Source of the DNA: Cloacimonetes bacterium UBA5284
Lineage (GTDB): Bacteria > Cloacimonadota > Cloacimonadia > Cloacimonadales > Cloacimonadaceae
Assembly: GCA_002410505.1 (NCBI GenBank)
Contig: DHSO01000024.1
Span: 5,752 to 69,751 of the forward strand
Length of the DNA stretch: 64,000 nt
Reading direction: 5' to 3'
The notes beneath the pieces were generated by a model. The model saw nothing but the letters and a program-made list of their open reading frames with translations, searched no databases and had not been told where the DNA came from. How positions within the stretch are numbered: the first letter of the stretch is position 1; each line of letters opens with the position of its first letter. A program made the translations under genes and the position numbers. This document shows positions 52,794-62,519 of this stretch, in pieces.

Positions 52794-53533
52794 AAGTCAC
52801 ATCCGGTCAAGAGCTTGTAGTTAAAAGCCTGCACCCGGATCAGCTCCCGGAGGTCGATCCCGGATAGTTCTGCGCAATGACGGATCACATTGATAAGGCG
52901 CAACAAAGGATTGCGCTCGCCTTCACGCACATAATAGCGGGTGATATCCGTTTCAAAGAGATATCTTCCCCCTGCCAGCATGGCATCCAGGAGCTCCCGC
53001 TTGTCCTGCCGCAAAATGCGCTCGCTGATAGTATAACAGCAGTCCGTCTTACATAGATTTGTGAATGCTTCCACACTCCCCGCATAACCGTGTAAAAGAT
53101 AGCGAAGAGGGTACTGGCACAGCATCTCGTATGCCTCCTGCTGGTGCCCCACGATGTGCAGCACCACCGGCAACCGATATTCTGCTGCCAGCTCCAGTTG
53201 GCTTTCAAAAGTCTGCCGCATCTGCCGTTTATCCGGATTGCCTTTGTCCAGCCCTATCTCCCCAATTGCCCAGATAGCCCCATCCTCACACAGTTTGCGG
53301 ATGTCGTCGAGCTCCAGATCGCAAGCATCAAAAAAGGGGTGAATCCCCGCGCTAAAAAGCAGCTTTATACCCTCGATACTCGCAATCCGGGGATACTCTG
53401 CAAGATCCGCTTTGGAGAGAGCCGCGGATAGATAGTGCGTGATGCCACAGGAGGCGGCTTCTTTTAACAGCGGTCTCAAGGGCATCAGTTGCTCCAGGTT
53501 TGCCAAGTGGCAATGGGCATCACAAGGCTTCAT
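52790..53533 (-). CDS. TatD-family metal-dependent hydrolase
   Basis: 247 residues. DAHCHLANLEQL carries the H-x-H metal site, followed by SAGIHPFFD, AIGEIGLDKG, PVVLHIVGHQQEAY and a C-terminal FETDITRYY. These are the amidohydrolase/TatD DNase motifs, though HPF replaces the more usual HPH. Role in DNA or tRNA-related quality control is inferred only from the family. 4-nt overlaps with both neighbours. Confidence 0.85.
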   Translation of the reverse strand: MKPCDAHCHLANLEQLMPLRPLLKEAASCGITHYLSAALSKADLAEYPRIASIEGIKLLFSAGIHPFFDACDLELDDIRKLCEDGAIWAIGEIGLDKGNPDKRQMRQTFESQLELAAEYRLPVVLHIVGHQQEAYEMLCQYPLRYLLHGYAGSVEAFTNLCKTDCCYTISERILRQDKRELLDAMLAGGRYLFETDITRYYVREGERNPLLRLINVIRHCAELSGIDLRELIRVQAFNYKLLTGCDL

Positions 53534-54546
53534 ATACTCAACTCCGGCAATAGCTTTGTGATGTGCCCGGCTACTCGTTTTCCCGCTCTGCCATCCAGGG
53601 CATCAAAGAAAATGGCATTTGCCTTTTGGCGCTGTAAGGCATGTTCATCCGGATGCTCTAAAGCGCGTTCAATAGCAGGCATCAGATCCTCAAAACTCTC
53701 TATTTGAATGCTGATGTCGGCTATGATGTCATACACTTCCACCACCGATCGCCGTGCGGCAGGTATATGCCAACTGATCATCGGCTTGTCCAGAGCGCAG
53801 ATTTCAGCGATGATGGAGGATGTATCCACTATGCAGACTTCCATATCCGGGATGTAGTTCAAGGGATTGTCTTCGATGAAAGTGATCCCTTCCATCTCCC
53901 GCAAACGCCTGATGTAGTCCGGATTTGTCCAGGGATGCACGCTCACGGCGATCTGATATATCCCCGCCAGCTCCGGCAGACGCTCAATCCAGCGTTCGAT
54001 GCCGCTCATGCCGCTGCTGTCGTAGGTGGCGGTGAAGAGCAGCTTTGGCTTTGCTCCCGGTTTTTTTGGCACATTTTTTGGGGGCAGATATGGATCCAAT
54101 TTGGGATAACCGCCCACTTCACCGCAGCGCACACCAATCTCGATGGCATTGTCCAGATCTTTCTGAGAGCTGAACATATAGAGGCTGAAGGGCCGGTAGT
54201 TCTTTGAGGAAGTACGGCGTTTAAAATGGTATGCGCCGTGCATCATCCCTATCTTGATTACGCCATTGCAAGGAAACTTGTGCGGGGAGACCCGGCACAT
54301 GATGACCGCCTTGGGGTACACCGGAAGTCTGCGCGCGTGTATGCCTTTTGCTTTCAGATAGCGCCAGGTATCAGCTTTGTCCGTTACAATCGAGATGTTT
54401 TTCAGATGTTTCTGTACCGGCTGCCAGATCTCCAGATCTACCAGAGTATGGCAATAGAAGACGGTTGCATCCCGCTTTTTCAGTATGTTCAAGACATGCC
54501 AGACGGCGCTGTAAAGGGGTTTGAGCAGGTAGTATGAAAAGACCAT
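53530..54546 (-). CDS. CDP-glycerol glycerophosphotransferase-like protein
   Basis: 338 residues from ATG at 54546, whose A is shared with the previous TAA; a longer frame lacks sense. IGMMHGAYHFKRRTSSKNYR, FTATYDSS, ISVHPWTNP-like (VSVHPWTNPDYIRR) and VDTSSIIAEICALDKPMI follow the order of TagB/TagF-type or capsular CDP-alcohol transferases. In a Gram-negative envelope it would add a polyol-phosphate or related unit to a surface glycan. Substrate unknown. Confidence 0.65.
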   Translation of the reverse strand: MVFSYYLLKPLYSAVWHVLNILKKRDATVFYCHTLVDLEIWQPVQKHLKNISIVTDKADTWRYLKAKGIHARRLPVYPKAVIMCRVSPHKFPCNGVIKIGMMHGAYHFKRRTSSKNYRPFSLYMFSSQKDLDNAIEIGVRCGEVGGYPKLDPYLPPKNVPKKPGAKPKLLFTATYDSSGMSGIERWIERLPELAGIYQIAVSVHPWTNPDYIRRLREMEGITFIEDNPLNYIPDMEVCIVDTSSIIAEICALDKPMISWHIPAARRSVVEVYDIIADISIQIESFEDLMPAIERALEHPDEHALQRQKANAIFFDALDGRAGKRVAGHITKLLPELSI

Positions 54547-55586
54547 TATGCGTTTAAGAATTGCCCCAGAGCGGCTGCCAACATTTCTTCGAAGCTCTCG
54601 TGCTTTTCCCGGAAGCGCCACTCTCCATTATCCAAAACGTAATAGCCTTTACCGCGCACTATTATGTTGATTCCAAAGTGCTGCGCCTGATACTCAAAGA
54701 GGTAGATGTTCCCTGAGGCATCCTCACCCAAATCCACCGATAAACATGGTGCCTTGAAGCGTTTATAGAGGCTGTGTGCCATATCCAGTTCGGGCCGGGG
54801 ATTTTCGATGTTGAAATCAAAGAGTTTTGCCCCACTGGCCCTGAAATCTCCGGCTTTGGTGTGCCGCTTGCTGATGAAATATTTGTCGCCCAATACAATC
54901 ACCCGATAGTCAAAGCTTAGTCCGGGCACATATTCCTGAAGGATGAAAGGGATATCGGGAGTCATGTAGTCCTGATACTGCAGCGCGTCTTTATATAGAT
55001 CATAATTCGGATATCCGGGTATGCTTTTGTGTTTGCGCAGATTCTTTCGCCGCCAATAATCCAGCTTTTGCCCCCAAGATACTCTCGGTTCATGCTTGGT
55101 AAGCTCTTTCAAGATGTCGTCTTTGCTGTTCACCAGAGCGACACCGGTGCTGTTAGAACCGGTTAAGGTCTTGAACACCAAGGGGAATTTCAGGTCATAA
55201 TGTTGCATTTCCCGCTTGCTGCTAAAGAAATGATAGTCCAAACTGTGGATGCCCATATCGCGTTTCAAAAGCTCCTGCCAGCCTTTGTTTTCATGACAGT
55301 AAAAGAGATCAAAGGAAGGCAGCAGAGTATTGCCTTTACGCTGTAGATACAAGAGGCAATCACGAATGTATGGCCTCAGGTTTTCGCGATGACTGAAGCT
55401 GTAATACACTAGGCTGTCACGTATCTCAACCGCGCCATTGACCACTTCATGGAAATCGTGTTTACGCACTTCAAAACCCAGGCTTTGCAGTTCCTTGATG
55501 AAGGCATCAGTATCGATGCTGACCCAAGGCTTTCGCGTCTGACCGATAAAATCGTCGTATCCCGTTAATACATATATCTCTCTCAT
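54546..55586 (-). CDS. ATP-grasp domain protein
   Basis: 346 residues. An N-terminal pre-ATP-grasp region, then FPLVFKTLTGSNSTGVALV (ATP-binding loop), FILQEYVPGLSFDYRVIVLG and a late SVDLGEDASGNIYLFEYQAQ with the metal-binding acidic residues. Similar to RimK-type and capsule-associated ATP-grasp ligases that form amide bonds. It lies between the CDP-glycerol-like transferase and heptosyltransferase with 1-nt overlaps, so a role in modifying the surface polymer is likely. Confidence 0.8.
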   Translation of the reverse strand: MREIYVLTGYDDFIGQTRKPWVSIDTDAFIKELQSLGFEVRKHDFHEVVNGAVEIRDSLVYYSFSHRENLRPYIRDCLLYLQRKGNTLLPSFDLFYCHENKGWQELLKRDMGIHSLDYHFFSSKREMQHYDLKFPLVFKTLTGSNSTGVALVNSKDDILKELTKHEPRVSWGQKLDYWRRKNLRKHKSIPGYPNYDLYKDALQYQDYMTPDIPFILQEYVPGLSFDYRVIVLGDKYFISKRHTKAGDFRASGAKLFDFNIENPRPELDMAHSLYKRFKAPCLSVDLGEDASGNIYLFEYQAQHFGINIIVRGKGYYVLDNGEWRFREKHESFEEMLAAALGQFLNA

Positions 55587-56593
55587 TATTCATCCATATA
55601 GCCAGTAATTCTGTTTAAAGTATCTTGGGGCAATATCTGTCTCATGCAATTGTGATGCTTCAAAGGACATTTTTGTGGGCCATGACTGCTGCAGGGACGG
55701 CAATCCAGATTCGTCTCGAACACTACGTCCTTTTCCCGGTAAGGATAGTAGCCGATGCGTTGCACGGTTGGCCCAAAGAAGGCAAACACTCTCACCCGCA
55801 TGGCGTTGGCGATGTGCAGGGCACCACTATCGTTACAGATCATTGCCTCACAGCGGGATATCGCAGCTGCGCTCTGCAGCAGATTGGTCTTTCCTGTCAG
55901 ATTTAGCAGATGATGATTTGAGACACTGTCCTCAATGCGATCGCACTTCTCTTTATCATCCGGACCGCCGATGATCACGATCCCAAAGCCCTGCTCCAAA
56001 AAGCCGCGAACCAAGTGCTCGTAGTATTCAAGCGGCCAGCATTTGGTAGCCCACATCGATCCGGGCGCAATGGCAAGAACTCGCAGTCCCGCCAGAGGAA
56101 GCATCAATTCATCGCTGTATCGATAATCTTCCGCAGAGGGAAACAGCTCGCTTTGCATGTCAAAGCTTCTATTTGTTAGCAATTTCAGCAGGCTCAAGTT
56201 TTTATTGATCTTGTGTATCCCTTTGGGATGCGCTGTTTTCAATGTCAGCAGCCGGGGCATTGTCCCGCGGTCAAAGCCCAGGCGAACCGGGATTCGGGCC
56301 AGATACAGCAGCAGATGCGTCCTGCCGGAACTGTGCGGGGAAATCGCCATCTCATAATCCATTGCTTTTAGCTGTCGCACCATCTGCGCCATACTTTTCA
56401 GCGGAGATTTACGTTTGGGATACACCAGCACCCGGCTCAGATGAGGGTTATTTTCCAGAAGCTTTGCCGCCCCGGGTACCACCAGAACGTCGATCTCTGC
56501 CTCCGGATACAGCTCGCTTACTGCCCGGATCAGTGGCGTTACCAAAATCACATCGCCGATGAAGGCGGTTTGTACGATCAAGATTCTTTTCAT
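55586..56593 (-). CDS. waaF: Lipopolysaccharide heptosyltransferase (GT9 family)
   Basis: 335 residues. ILIVQTAFIGDVILVTPLIR, PVRLGFDRGTMPRLLTLK, VLAIAPGSMWATKCWPLEYY and NDSGALHIANAMRVRVFAFF with GPTVQRIGYYP are the GT9 donor and acceptor motifs; a C-terminal Cys-rich CRPCSSHGPQKCPLKHHNC is common in this branch. It adds heptose to the inner LPS core, implying an LPS-bearing outer membrane. WaaF versus WaaC is not settled. Confidence 0.85.
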   Translation of the reverse strand: MKRILIVQTAFIGDVILVTPLIRAVSELYPEAEIDVLVVPGAAKLLENNPHLSRVLVYPKRKSPLKSMAQMVRQLKAMDYEMAISPHSSGRTHLLLYLARIPVRLGFDRGTMPRLLTLKTAHPKGIHKINKNLSLLKLLTNRSFDMQSELFPSAEDYRYSDELMLPLAGLRVLAIAPGSMWATKCWPLEYYEHLVRGFLEQGFGIVIIGGPDDKEKCDRIEDSVSNHHLLNLTGKTNLLQSAAAISRCEAMICNDSGALHIANAMRVRVFAFFGPTVQRIGYYPYREKDVVFETNLDCRPCSSHGPQKCPLKHHNCMRQILPQDTLNRITGYMDE

Positions 56594-57684
56594 AGCAGCT
56601 TTTTATACAATTCCAGATTCATTTGTGTCATCCGCTCTTTGCTGAAGTGCTTTCCCCGGCTCAGCGCGCCCTCGCCCAGCCTTTTCCTCAAATCAGGATC
56701 CTCTGCCAGCTTCAGCATCGCCTCTGCCAAAGCCTCGGGATTACGCTTCTCTACCAGTAACCCGCTGATGCCGGGCTCGATCATCTCCGGAATGCCACCG
56801 GCTTTTGTACCGATTATTGGCAATCCCACACTCATCGCGTCCAACACAGAAGTTCCCAGCCCTTCCTTTTTGGACGCCAGCACAAAGATGTCGAATGCCT
56901 TCAAAAAGCCACCAACCTCTTTTTGCATACCGGCAAAGCAGATCTTGTCGCCTATGCCCAGTTCTTGCGCCAATTCTTTCATGACCGGCAGTCTTTCACC
57001 ATCGCCCACCGCCATAAAGTGCAGCTTGGGATTCCGAGAAAGCGCTTTTGCTGCGGCGCGAATATAGTTCTGATAGTCTTTATGGAAAACGAAAGCGGCA
57101 ATAGTGCCGATCAAAACGCTATCCGGTGGAATCTGCCATTTCTCCCTGAAATCAACAGGCACCCGGTCATTTCCAAAACGATGGACATCTACCCCACTGT
57201 GGATCAGATGTATTTTCTGAGCTGCCACGCCATCGTTCAAAAGTACTCTGCGGATATTTTCGGAGATCGCCACCACAGCGTCTGTGGCTCTCCCCATATA
57301 TTTGAAGCGGGACAAGAGATTGGTGGATACAGGAAAATCTACTCTGCGCGCCGCCACGATCTTTATGGATGGAATAAAGAGCTTTGCCAGGATGCCCCAG
57401 CCCAGAGCGTGAGAGCTGTGCAGATGCAGGATGTTGATATGCTCTGCCCAAGCGTAGCATGCCAAACGAAACGCGGCAAAGACATCAAGCTCTCCCAAAA
57501 AAGACAAAGGTTTTACCGGCAAGCCATCCCGGTTCAACCGTGCTTGCATCTCAGCACCCTTGCGGCACACAAAATCGCTGTGAACGCCCAATTCGCACAA
57601 GCCTTGATGCAGATAGTATGCCTGCTGCTGACCTCCCCGCCAACCGCGTTCAGTATCTACGTGCAATACTCGAATTTCTTTCAT
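56590..57684 (-). CDS. Glycosyltransferase family 4
   Basis: 364 residues from ATG at 57684, which overlaps the GT2 stop as ATGA. N-terminal RVLHVDTERGWRGGQQQAYY, central LIGTIAAFVFHKDYQNYIRA and the C-terminal GT-B donor motif EGLGTSVLDAMSVGLPIIGT (E-x7-E) with PEMIEPGISGLLV. It transfers a sugar from a nucleotide donor in the surface glycan pathway. Confidence 0.88.
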   Translation of the reverse strand: MKEIRVLHVDTERGWRGGQQQAYYLHQGLCELGVHSDFVCRKGAEMQARLNRDGLPVKPLSFLGELDVFAAFRLACYAWAEHINILHLHSSHALGWGILAKLFIPSIKIVAARRVDFPVSTNLLSRFKYMGRATDAVVAISENIRRVLLNDGVAAQKIHLIHSGVDVHRFGNDRVPVDFREKWQIPPDSVLIGTIAAFVFHKDYQNYIRAAAKALSRNPKLHFMAVGDGERLPVMKELAQELGIGDKICFAGMQKEVGGFLKAFDIFVLASKKEGLGTSVLDAMSVGLPIIGTKAGGIPEMIEPGISGLLVEKRNPEALAEAMLKLAEDPDLRKRLGEGALSRGKHFSKERMTQMNLELYKKLL

Positions 57685-58391
57685 TGGCGATATTTGTGCC
57701 ATATTCCCCGGGCAGAATTTTTGCATAATAGATAGCCATGATAGCCATCTAGAAAACCCAGCTTCAGAATATACATCTTCACAAACTTATGTGTAGCCCT
57801 CAGTGCTGCTGACAGCATATTCTCACGAGGAGCATGCGCCAGAGCGCCATACAGTTTCATCTTTTTGAGATGACTTTCCACCGTGGGATAGGTGAGATGA
57901 TGAATCAGGGCTTTGCAGGTGGCCCGTTCCTGACTCACCCTGATCCCTTCATGCACCGGCAAGTCGTTGAATCCGCCAAATTTGCGGTTAAAAAGCCGCA
58001 AGGGCGCGTCATTTTGCCAGCCGCAAAAGCGGATAGCTTTGCCCAGGTAGTAACTGCGGCGTTTGATGTGCCAGGCCTTAGCCTCAAAATCCCGCTTTCG
58101 CAAAGCGATCAGTTCTTCTATCAATTCCGGACTCAGGCGTTCATCGGCATCAATGGAAAGTATCCAGTCATTTGCTGCCAGGCTTACCGCGTGTCCTTTG
58201 GCTTTTCCAAAACCTTCCCAGCATTCCAGTCTCGCTACTTTTGCTCCCATGGCCTCCGCTGTGGGCAGCGTATCGTCTGTGCTCCCAGTATCCAATACCA
58301 ATATCTCATCCGCCCAAGTTAATGTCTTCAGGCAATCGGAGATATTGCTGCTTTCATTTTTGGTAATGAGTACTGCGGAAAGCTGTGTCAA
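57681..58391 (-). CDS. Glycosyltransferase family 2 (WaaE/KdtX-like)
   Basis: 236 residues. LSAVLITKNESSNISDCL, WADEILVLDTGSTDDTL and SIDADERLSPELIEELIAL (D-x-D) are the core-biosynthesis GT2 pattern. Similar short enzymes add glucose to the LPS inner core. 2 nt after the next upstream GT2 gene. Confidence 0.87.
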   Translation of the reverse strand: MTQLSAVLITKNESSNISDCLKTLTWADEILVLDTGSTDDTLPTAEAMGAKVARLECWEGFGKAKGHAVSLAANDWILSIDADERLSPELIEELIALRKRDFEAKAWHIKRRSYYLGKAIRFCGWQNDAPLRLFNRKFGGFNDLPVHEGIRVSQERATCKALIHHLTYPTVESHLKKMKLYGALAHAPRENMLSAALRATHKFVKMYILKLGFLDGYHGYLLCKNSARGIWHKYRQ

Positions 58392-58393
58392 AG

Positions 58394-59263
58394 CTAATCC
58401 CCCATATCTACAAAGAGATCCTGACGTGAATTGTCCAGGCCCTTTTCGCAGTAGAAACTTGTCCCGGTGATGCGCTGTGCCATCTTCCTGGCATGTTCCT
58501 TGTTGCGTCTTTCGCCCCGGGCATTATAGGGCTCATGATACAGATGCAAAGGAAAATGCTCTTTTACGAAGTTATAACCTACTTTCCCGCTGGCTCTCAG
58601 CCTCTTTCCAAGGTTATCGTCTTCATTGCCCCAGCCCACAAAGCTTTCATCAAAGCCGTTTACCCGCTCAAAATCGCTTTTGAACATGGCAGATACGCCG
58701 CTCCGCAATTTCACGCCCTTGCAAAAGGGCAATCGCAGGGAAGCAGTGAAGTAATAGAAGAAGTCTTTGCGGGCTTGACTGCAGATCTTTTTGTACTGGG
58801 CTTCAGTCACGATTTCTTTGTAGTCCACACCCACGAGCTCGCGTGCCAATAGCTGTCCGCTCTGCTTCTGACTGAGGCGTACGGGATAGCCGCTGAGGAA
58901 TCTTCCCGGCTTCAGCGCTTCCAAAATGCTTTGCAGATACAACGGGGGGACAACGATATCCTGATCCAAAAACACGATGATATCGCCACCGGATACCGAT
59001 GCACCGTTGTTACGTACCCGTGCCGCTCTGAAATCCTCATGATCCTGGCGCACATAGTGCGCTTTACCGGCAAATTTTTTCCGAAACTCTTGTAAAAGCG
59101 TCCGGGGATCATCGCTGGAGCCATCATCGCTAAGTATCACTTCATAGGGCAAAACAGTTTGCTGCAATATGGATTCAAAACACTTCTGTAGCAAGTTCAG
59201 ATGGTTGTATACCGTGATCACAATGCTGATCTTTGATTGCAAAATGCCGGTTTTTGTGCTCAT
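58394..59263 (-). CDS. Glycosyltransferase family 2 with Glyco_transf_7C-type C-terminus
   Basis: 289 residues. KISIVITVYNHLNLLQKCFE, VILSDDGSSDDPRTL and IIVFLDQDIVVPP (D-x-D) form the GT-A domain; RVNGFDESFVGWGNEDDNLG matches the galactosyltransferase-type C-terminal module. 4-nt overlap with the preceding gene. Confidence 0.87.
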   Translation of the reverse strand: MSTKTGILQSKISIVITVYNHLNLLQKCFESILQQTVLPYEVILSDDGSSDDPRTLLQEFRKKFAGKAHYVRQDHEDFRAARVRNNGASVSGGDIIVFLDQDIVVPPLYLQSILEALKPGRFLSGYPVRLSQKQSGQLLARELVGVDYKEIVTEAQYKKICSQARKDFFYYFTASLRLPFCKGVKLRSGVSAMFKSDFERVNGFDESFVGWGNEDDNLGKRLRASGKVGYNFVKEHFPLHLYHEPYNARGERRNKEHARKMAQRITGTSFYCEKGLDNSRQDLFVDMGD

Positions 59264-60195
59264 CGTTTCAGTTCTATATAGTTTTTGAAAGTTCCGACGG
59301 GTCCGGTGATCTTTTCCAATAGCGAGAGCAGGCGGATGCCGGGCTTCTCGTGTTTATGAGGCTGTCTGCCGGGGTTTGGTTTACCCTTGTATTGCAACTT
59401 ATCCGCCCAATCGAAACGGGAGATCATATCCATCATCACTGCGGGATGGCTCTCGTCGAAAGTTTTCAGTCTGTCCAGCGGTCCATAGTCAAAATATTGT
59501 GGCACGGCAGAATAATGTGCTTCCGCTCTGGCTTTGCCCCAATGCACGCTATCCAGAGCGCGGCGTTTGTTCTGCATCAGATGTGGTGGGCGCACCCAAC
59601 CGTAATGATAGATGTAGGCATCCACTTTGGCCACCCTCAGTTTGCGGGTGCCGGTTTCCTGGCGCGGATTGTCGTAATGTTCGAACCAGCGGAAGGATTG
59701 TGCGCTTTGGTAGGAATGGATGTTGGGCAGATTGCGCACGATGCGGATCTCCCACGGGTACCAGCCATGCCCGCCCTGATAGTGCTTGTAGTCTCCCCAG
59801 AAGTGTTTGTAGCTAAAGAGCAGCCCTTCCACTTCGGAATCCGGGAGTAGTTCTTCACACCTAGCTTTGATAGTAGGGAGATATTTTTCATGAACTACTT
59901 CGTCTGCTTGCACATAAAAGAGCCAATCCCCACTGCAGGCCTTCATGGCGATATCGGTCTGATAGCTGTTGATCATACCCCGGTGGCAATACTTTTCTTC
60001 CCACACGGTGTCGATGATGCGGAGCTTGGGATCATTGATGGCGGCGATCAATTCGCGGGTATGGTCATCTTCATCGCCCTTCCCCACCGCCACCACAAAT
60101 TCGTCGCAAATGGGCAGGATGGATTTGATGGCTTCGGCGCTGGGATAATACAATTTCTCGCCGTTTCTTACAAAAGAGAATCCGCTAATCTTCAC
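59260..60195 (-). CDS. Glycosyltransferase (GT2-like)
   Basis: 311 residues. Starts MKISGFSFVRNGEKLYYPSA; VVAVGKGDEDDHTRELI and WLFYVQADEVVHEKYLPTI hold the nucleotide-sugar strand and a D-E metal motif in place of D-x-D. The C-terminal half (HGWYPWEIRIVRN, IYHYGWVRPPHLMQNKR) is conserved in this branch. 8 nt downstream of the ABC exporter. Confidence 0.8.
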   Translation of the reverse strand: MKISGFSFVRNGEKLYYPSAEAIKSILPICDEFVVAVGKGDEDDHTRELIAAINDPKLRIIDTVWEEKYCHRGMINSYQTDIAMKACSGDWLFYVQADEVVHEKYLPTIKARCEELLPDSEVEGLLFSYKHFWGDYKHYQGGHGWYPWEIRIVRNLPNIHSYQSAQSFRWFEHYDNPRQETGTRKLRVAKVDAYIYHYGWVRPPHLMQNKRRALDSVHWGKARAEAHYSAVPQYFDYGPLDRLKTFDESHPAVMMDMISRFDWADKLQYKGKPNPGRQPHKHEKPGIRLLSLLEKITGPVGTFKNYIELKR

Positions 60196-60203
60196 ATGGT
60201 CTC

Positions 60204-62126
60204 CTATTGGTTAAATTGCAGATTGTACAGGGTTTGATAGCGTTCGCTGGTGGCCAGCAGCTCTTCATGATTGCCTATTCCGGTTATCTGACCGCCTTCC
60301 AGCACCACAATCGTATCGGCCGTGAGGATGGTGGAGAGCCTGTGCGCGATCAGGATCACGGTACGGTTCCGGGTGGCTTCATCGATGGCATCTTGCACCA
60401 TGCGTTCGCTCTCGGTATCCAGCGCGCTGGTGGCTTCATCGAAGATCAATATAGGGGGATTCCCCACGATGGCACGGGCGATACACAGCCTTTGCCTTTG
60501 ACCGCCGGAGAGGTTCAAGCCTTTTATATCCAGCATTTGCTCATATTTATCCGGGAAAGTCTCGATGAATTCATCCGCGTGAGCGATTTTGGCAGCACTG
60601 CGGATATCGGCAGCGCTCAGCTCCTTTTTACTGCCGTAAGCGATGTTTTCCAGCACGGTCTTCGTGAAGAGCACACTATCCTGCGTAACCACGCCAAAGA
60701 GATTGCGCAGGTCGTCCAGCTTGATCTGACGCACGTCGATGCCATCCAGCAGAATAGAGCCTTCTTTCACATCATAGAGGCGGTTAATAAGGTTCGTGAC
60801 CGTGGTTTTCCCGCCTCCGCTGGCACCCACAAAGGCAATTTTCTTGCCCTTGGGAATCTTTAGATTCAGCTTGTGGATCACTGGCTTGCCCGGCTTGTAC
60901 CAAAAGCTGACATCCCGAAACTCGATGGAATCGGTAAAATCGGTCTTACTTACGGCATTCGCATCGTCCTGTATGTTGGATTCCTGGTTTAAAACCAGCG
61001 CGATGCGATCCAGCGAAACCGTCGCTTTTTTGATCTCGGTATAAAGCTGGGTGATGCTCTTCATGGGGTGCAACATGGAAAATACGGCAAATAGAAAGGC
61101 GGTAAAATCCCCCAGCGAAAAATTCCCCCCGGGATCCAGGATCATGCCGCCACCGATGATCACCACCACCACACCGGTTATCGCGGAATTCAGCTCCGAG
61201 AGCGGCACATTCATGGCGCTATAGATCTGCGCTTTCTGCCACAACTTCTGGTGCCGGTTGTTGATCTTGCGAAAGGCTTTGTATTCTTCATCCTCTCTGC
61301 GAAAGGCTTTCACGATCTTGATGCTGTTCAACACCTCTTCCACCGCGCTAAACATCGCCGATATCTGGTTTTGGATGCGGCGAGAGTATTTCTTGATCTT
61401 TTTCCCCAAAAACCCAATGGTGAAAGTGAGCAGTGGCACCACCAGGATGCTATAGGCAAAGAGCTTGGGATTCAAATAGATGGCGATGTACATATATACT
61501 ATCACCGTGCTGAGATCGCGAATGCTGTTGAAAGTGGCAAAGATGAATTGATTGGAGACTATTTCCACATCGTTCACCATTCGCACAATGGCGTCGCCCA
61601 CCTGATTCTTTCCGTAAAACTCCAGGCTTTGATTTAGATAACGGTGAAACATATGCCCGCGCATATCACGGATCGTTCTGCCCCGCAGCAATACAAAGAA
61701 ACTGCGATTGGCAAAATAGGCCAGATTCTTCAGTACTATGACGATCACAATGAATAGGCAAAGCAGATACAGCAAAGAGAGGGAATCGCTGTACATCATC
61801 ACTTCTTTCAGATCTTCCCACAAGGGCGCCAGTTCCTTTAACGATGATATCTGCCAGACGGATCCTTCTGTGGCAAAGAACTCCGCTACTGCAGCCTTTA
61901 TCGCGCTGAATACCTGAGGGGCATTATGATAGATCAGCTCCGGTTTATTGGGGTTGAATACAAAATCGAAAAGCGGGATAAGAGCCGTGATGCTGACACC
62001 GCTGAAGAGAGCATACAAAGCCATAGAAACCAAACCGGCGAGGATATATGGCCAATAGCGAAACATCATCCTGTAGAGCAGGATCAAATTTCCGCTTCGT
62101 TTTCCGCTGTGTTCTTTCTTATCCAT
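60204..62126 (-). CDS. MsbA-like ABC transporter (TM-NBD half transporter)
   Basis: 640 residues from ATG at 62126; an upstream extension would run into the tRNA-Arg. About six TM helices (40-370), then the nucleotide-binding domain with Walker A VGASGGGKTT, signature LSGGQRQRLCIAR, Walker B PILIFDEAT and H-loop IAHRLSTI. Such homodimers flip lipid A-core or lipid-linked oligosaccharides. Heading a run of glycosyltransferases, it probably exports the glycolipid made by them. A periplasmic insertion after TM1 is larger than in E. coli MsbA. Confidence 0.9.
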   Translation of the reverse strand: MDKKEHSGKRSGNLILLYRMMFRYWPYILAGLVSMALYALFSGVSITALIPLFDFVFNPNKPELIYHNAPQVFSAIKAAVAEFFATEGSVWQISSLKELAPLWEDLKEVMMYSDSLSLLYLLCLFIVIVIVLKNLAYFANRSFFVLLRGRTIRDMRGHMFHRYLNQSLEFYGKNQVGDAIVRMVNDVEIVSNQFIFATFNSIRDLSTVIVYMYIAIYLNPKLFAYSILVVPLLTFTIGFLGKKIKKYSRRIQNQISAMFSAVEEVLNSIKIVKAFRREDEEYKAFRKINNRHQKLWQKAQIYSAMNVPLSELNSAITGVVVVIIGGGMILDPGGNFSLGDFTAFLFAVFSMLHPMKSITQLYTEIKKATVSLDRIALVLNQESNIQDDANAVSKTDFTDSIEFRDVSFWYKPGKPVIHKLNLKIPKGKKIAFVGASGGGKTTVTNLINRLYDVKEGSILLDGIDVRQIKLDDLRNLFGVVTQDSVLFTKTVLENIAYGSKKELSAADIRSAAKIAHADEFIETFPDKYEQMLDIKGLNLSGGQRQRLCIARAIVGNPPILIFDEATSALDTESERMVQDAIDEATRNRTVILIAHRLSTILTADTIVVLEGGQITGIGNHEELLATSERYQTLYNLQFNQ

Positions 62127-62171
62127 AACGTACCAATAAAAAAAGCCAGCAAATGCTGGCAAGGAAAAAAG

Positions 62172-62248
62172 TGGCACGCCCTAAGGGATTCGAACCCCTA
62201 ACCTTCTGATCCGTAGTCAGATGCTCTATCCAATTGAGCCAAGGGCGC
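62172..62248 (-). tRNA. tRNA-Arg (ACG)
   Basis: Minus-strand cloverleaf: acceptor GCGCCCT with AGGGCGT (one G-U end pair), anticodon stem TCTGA/TCAGA around CTACGGA giving anticodon ACG, T loop GGTTCGAATCC, CCA encoded at 62172-62174. It lies about 45 nt before the ABC exporter start and could be co-transcribed with it. Confidence 0.95.
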
Positions 62249-62278
62249 GCATCGTTTCGTCATCTTTTTCTACAACGT

Positions 62279-62290
62279 CTTTTCTGTCAA
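62279..62290 (-). promoter_or_regulatory. Candidate -35 element of the tRNA-Arg promoter
   Basis: TTGACAGAAAAG on the minus strand, with TTGACA exactly 36 nt before the mature 5' end, as at tRNA-Pro. No clear shared -10. Confidence 0.6.
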
Positions 62291-62519
62291 TAAAAAAAAC
62301 ATCCAGCGTTACTCATTGCGCGCAAGCACCGCAATTCCACGCAGCAATGCGAAGTAAGCAATCGCCTCTCCATTATGCTTATCATTCCCCTCAGTCTTGT
62401 CCGTTTGTCCGGTTTCTATAATCAATTATCAATTGCGCTTTAGCGCATATTCCCCTTGTATTATTCACAATATTGGTTAAACTATGTAGATTGATTACAT
62501 GAAAATAAAGGAGTAACAA

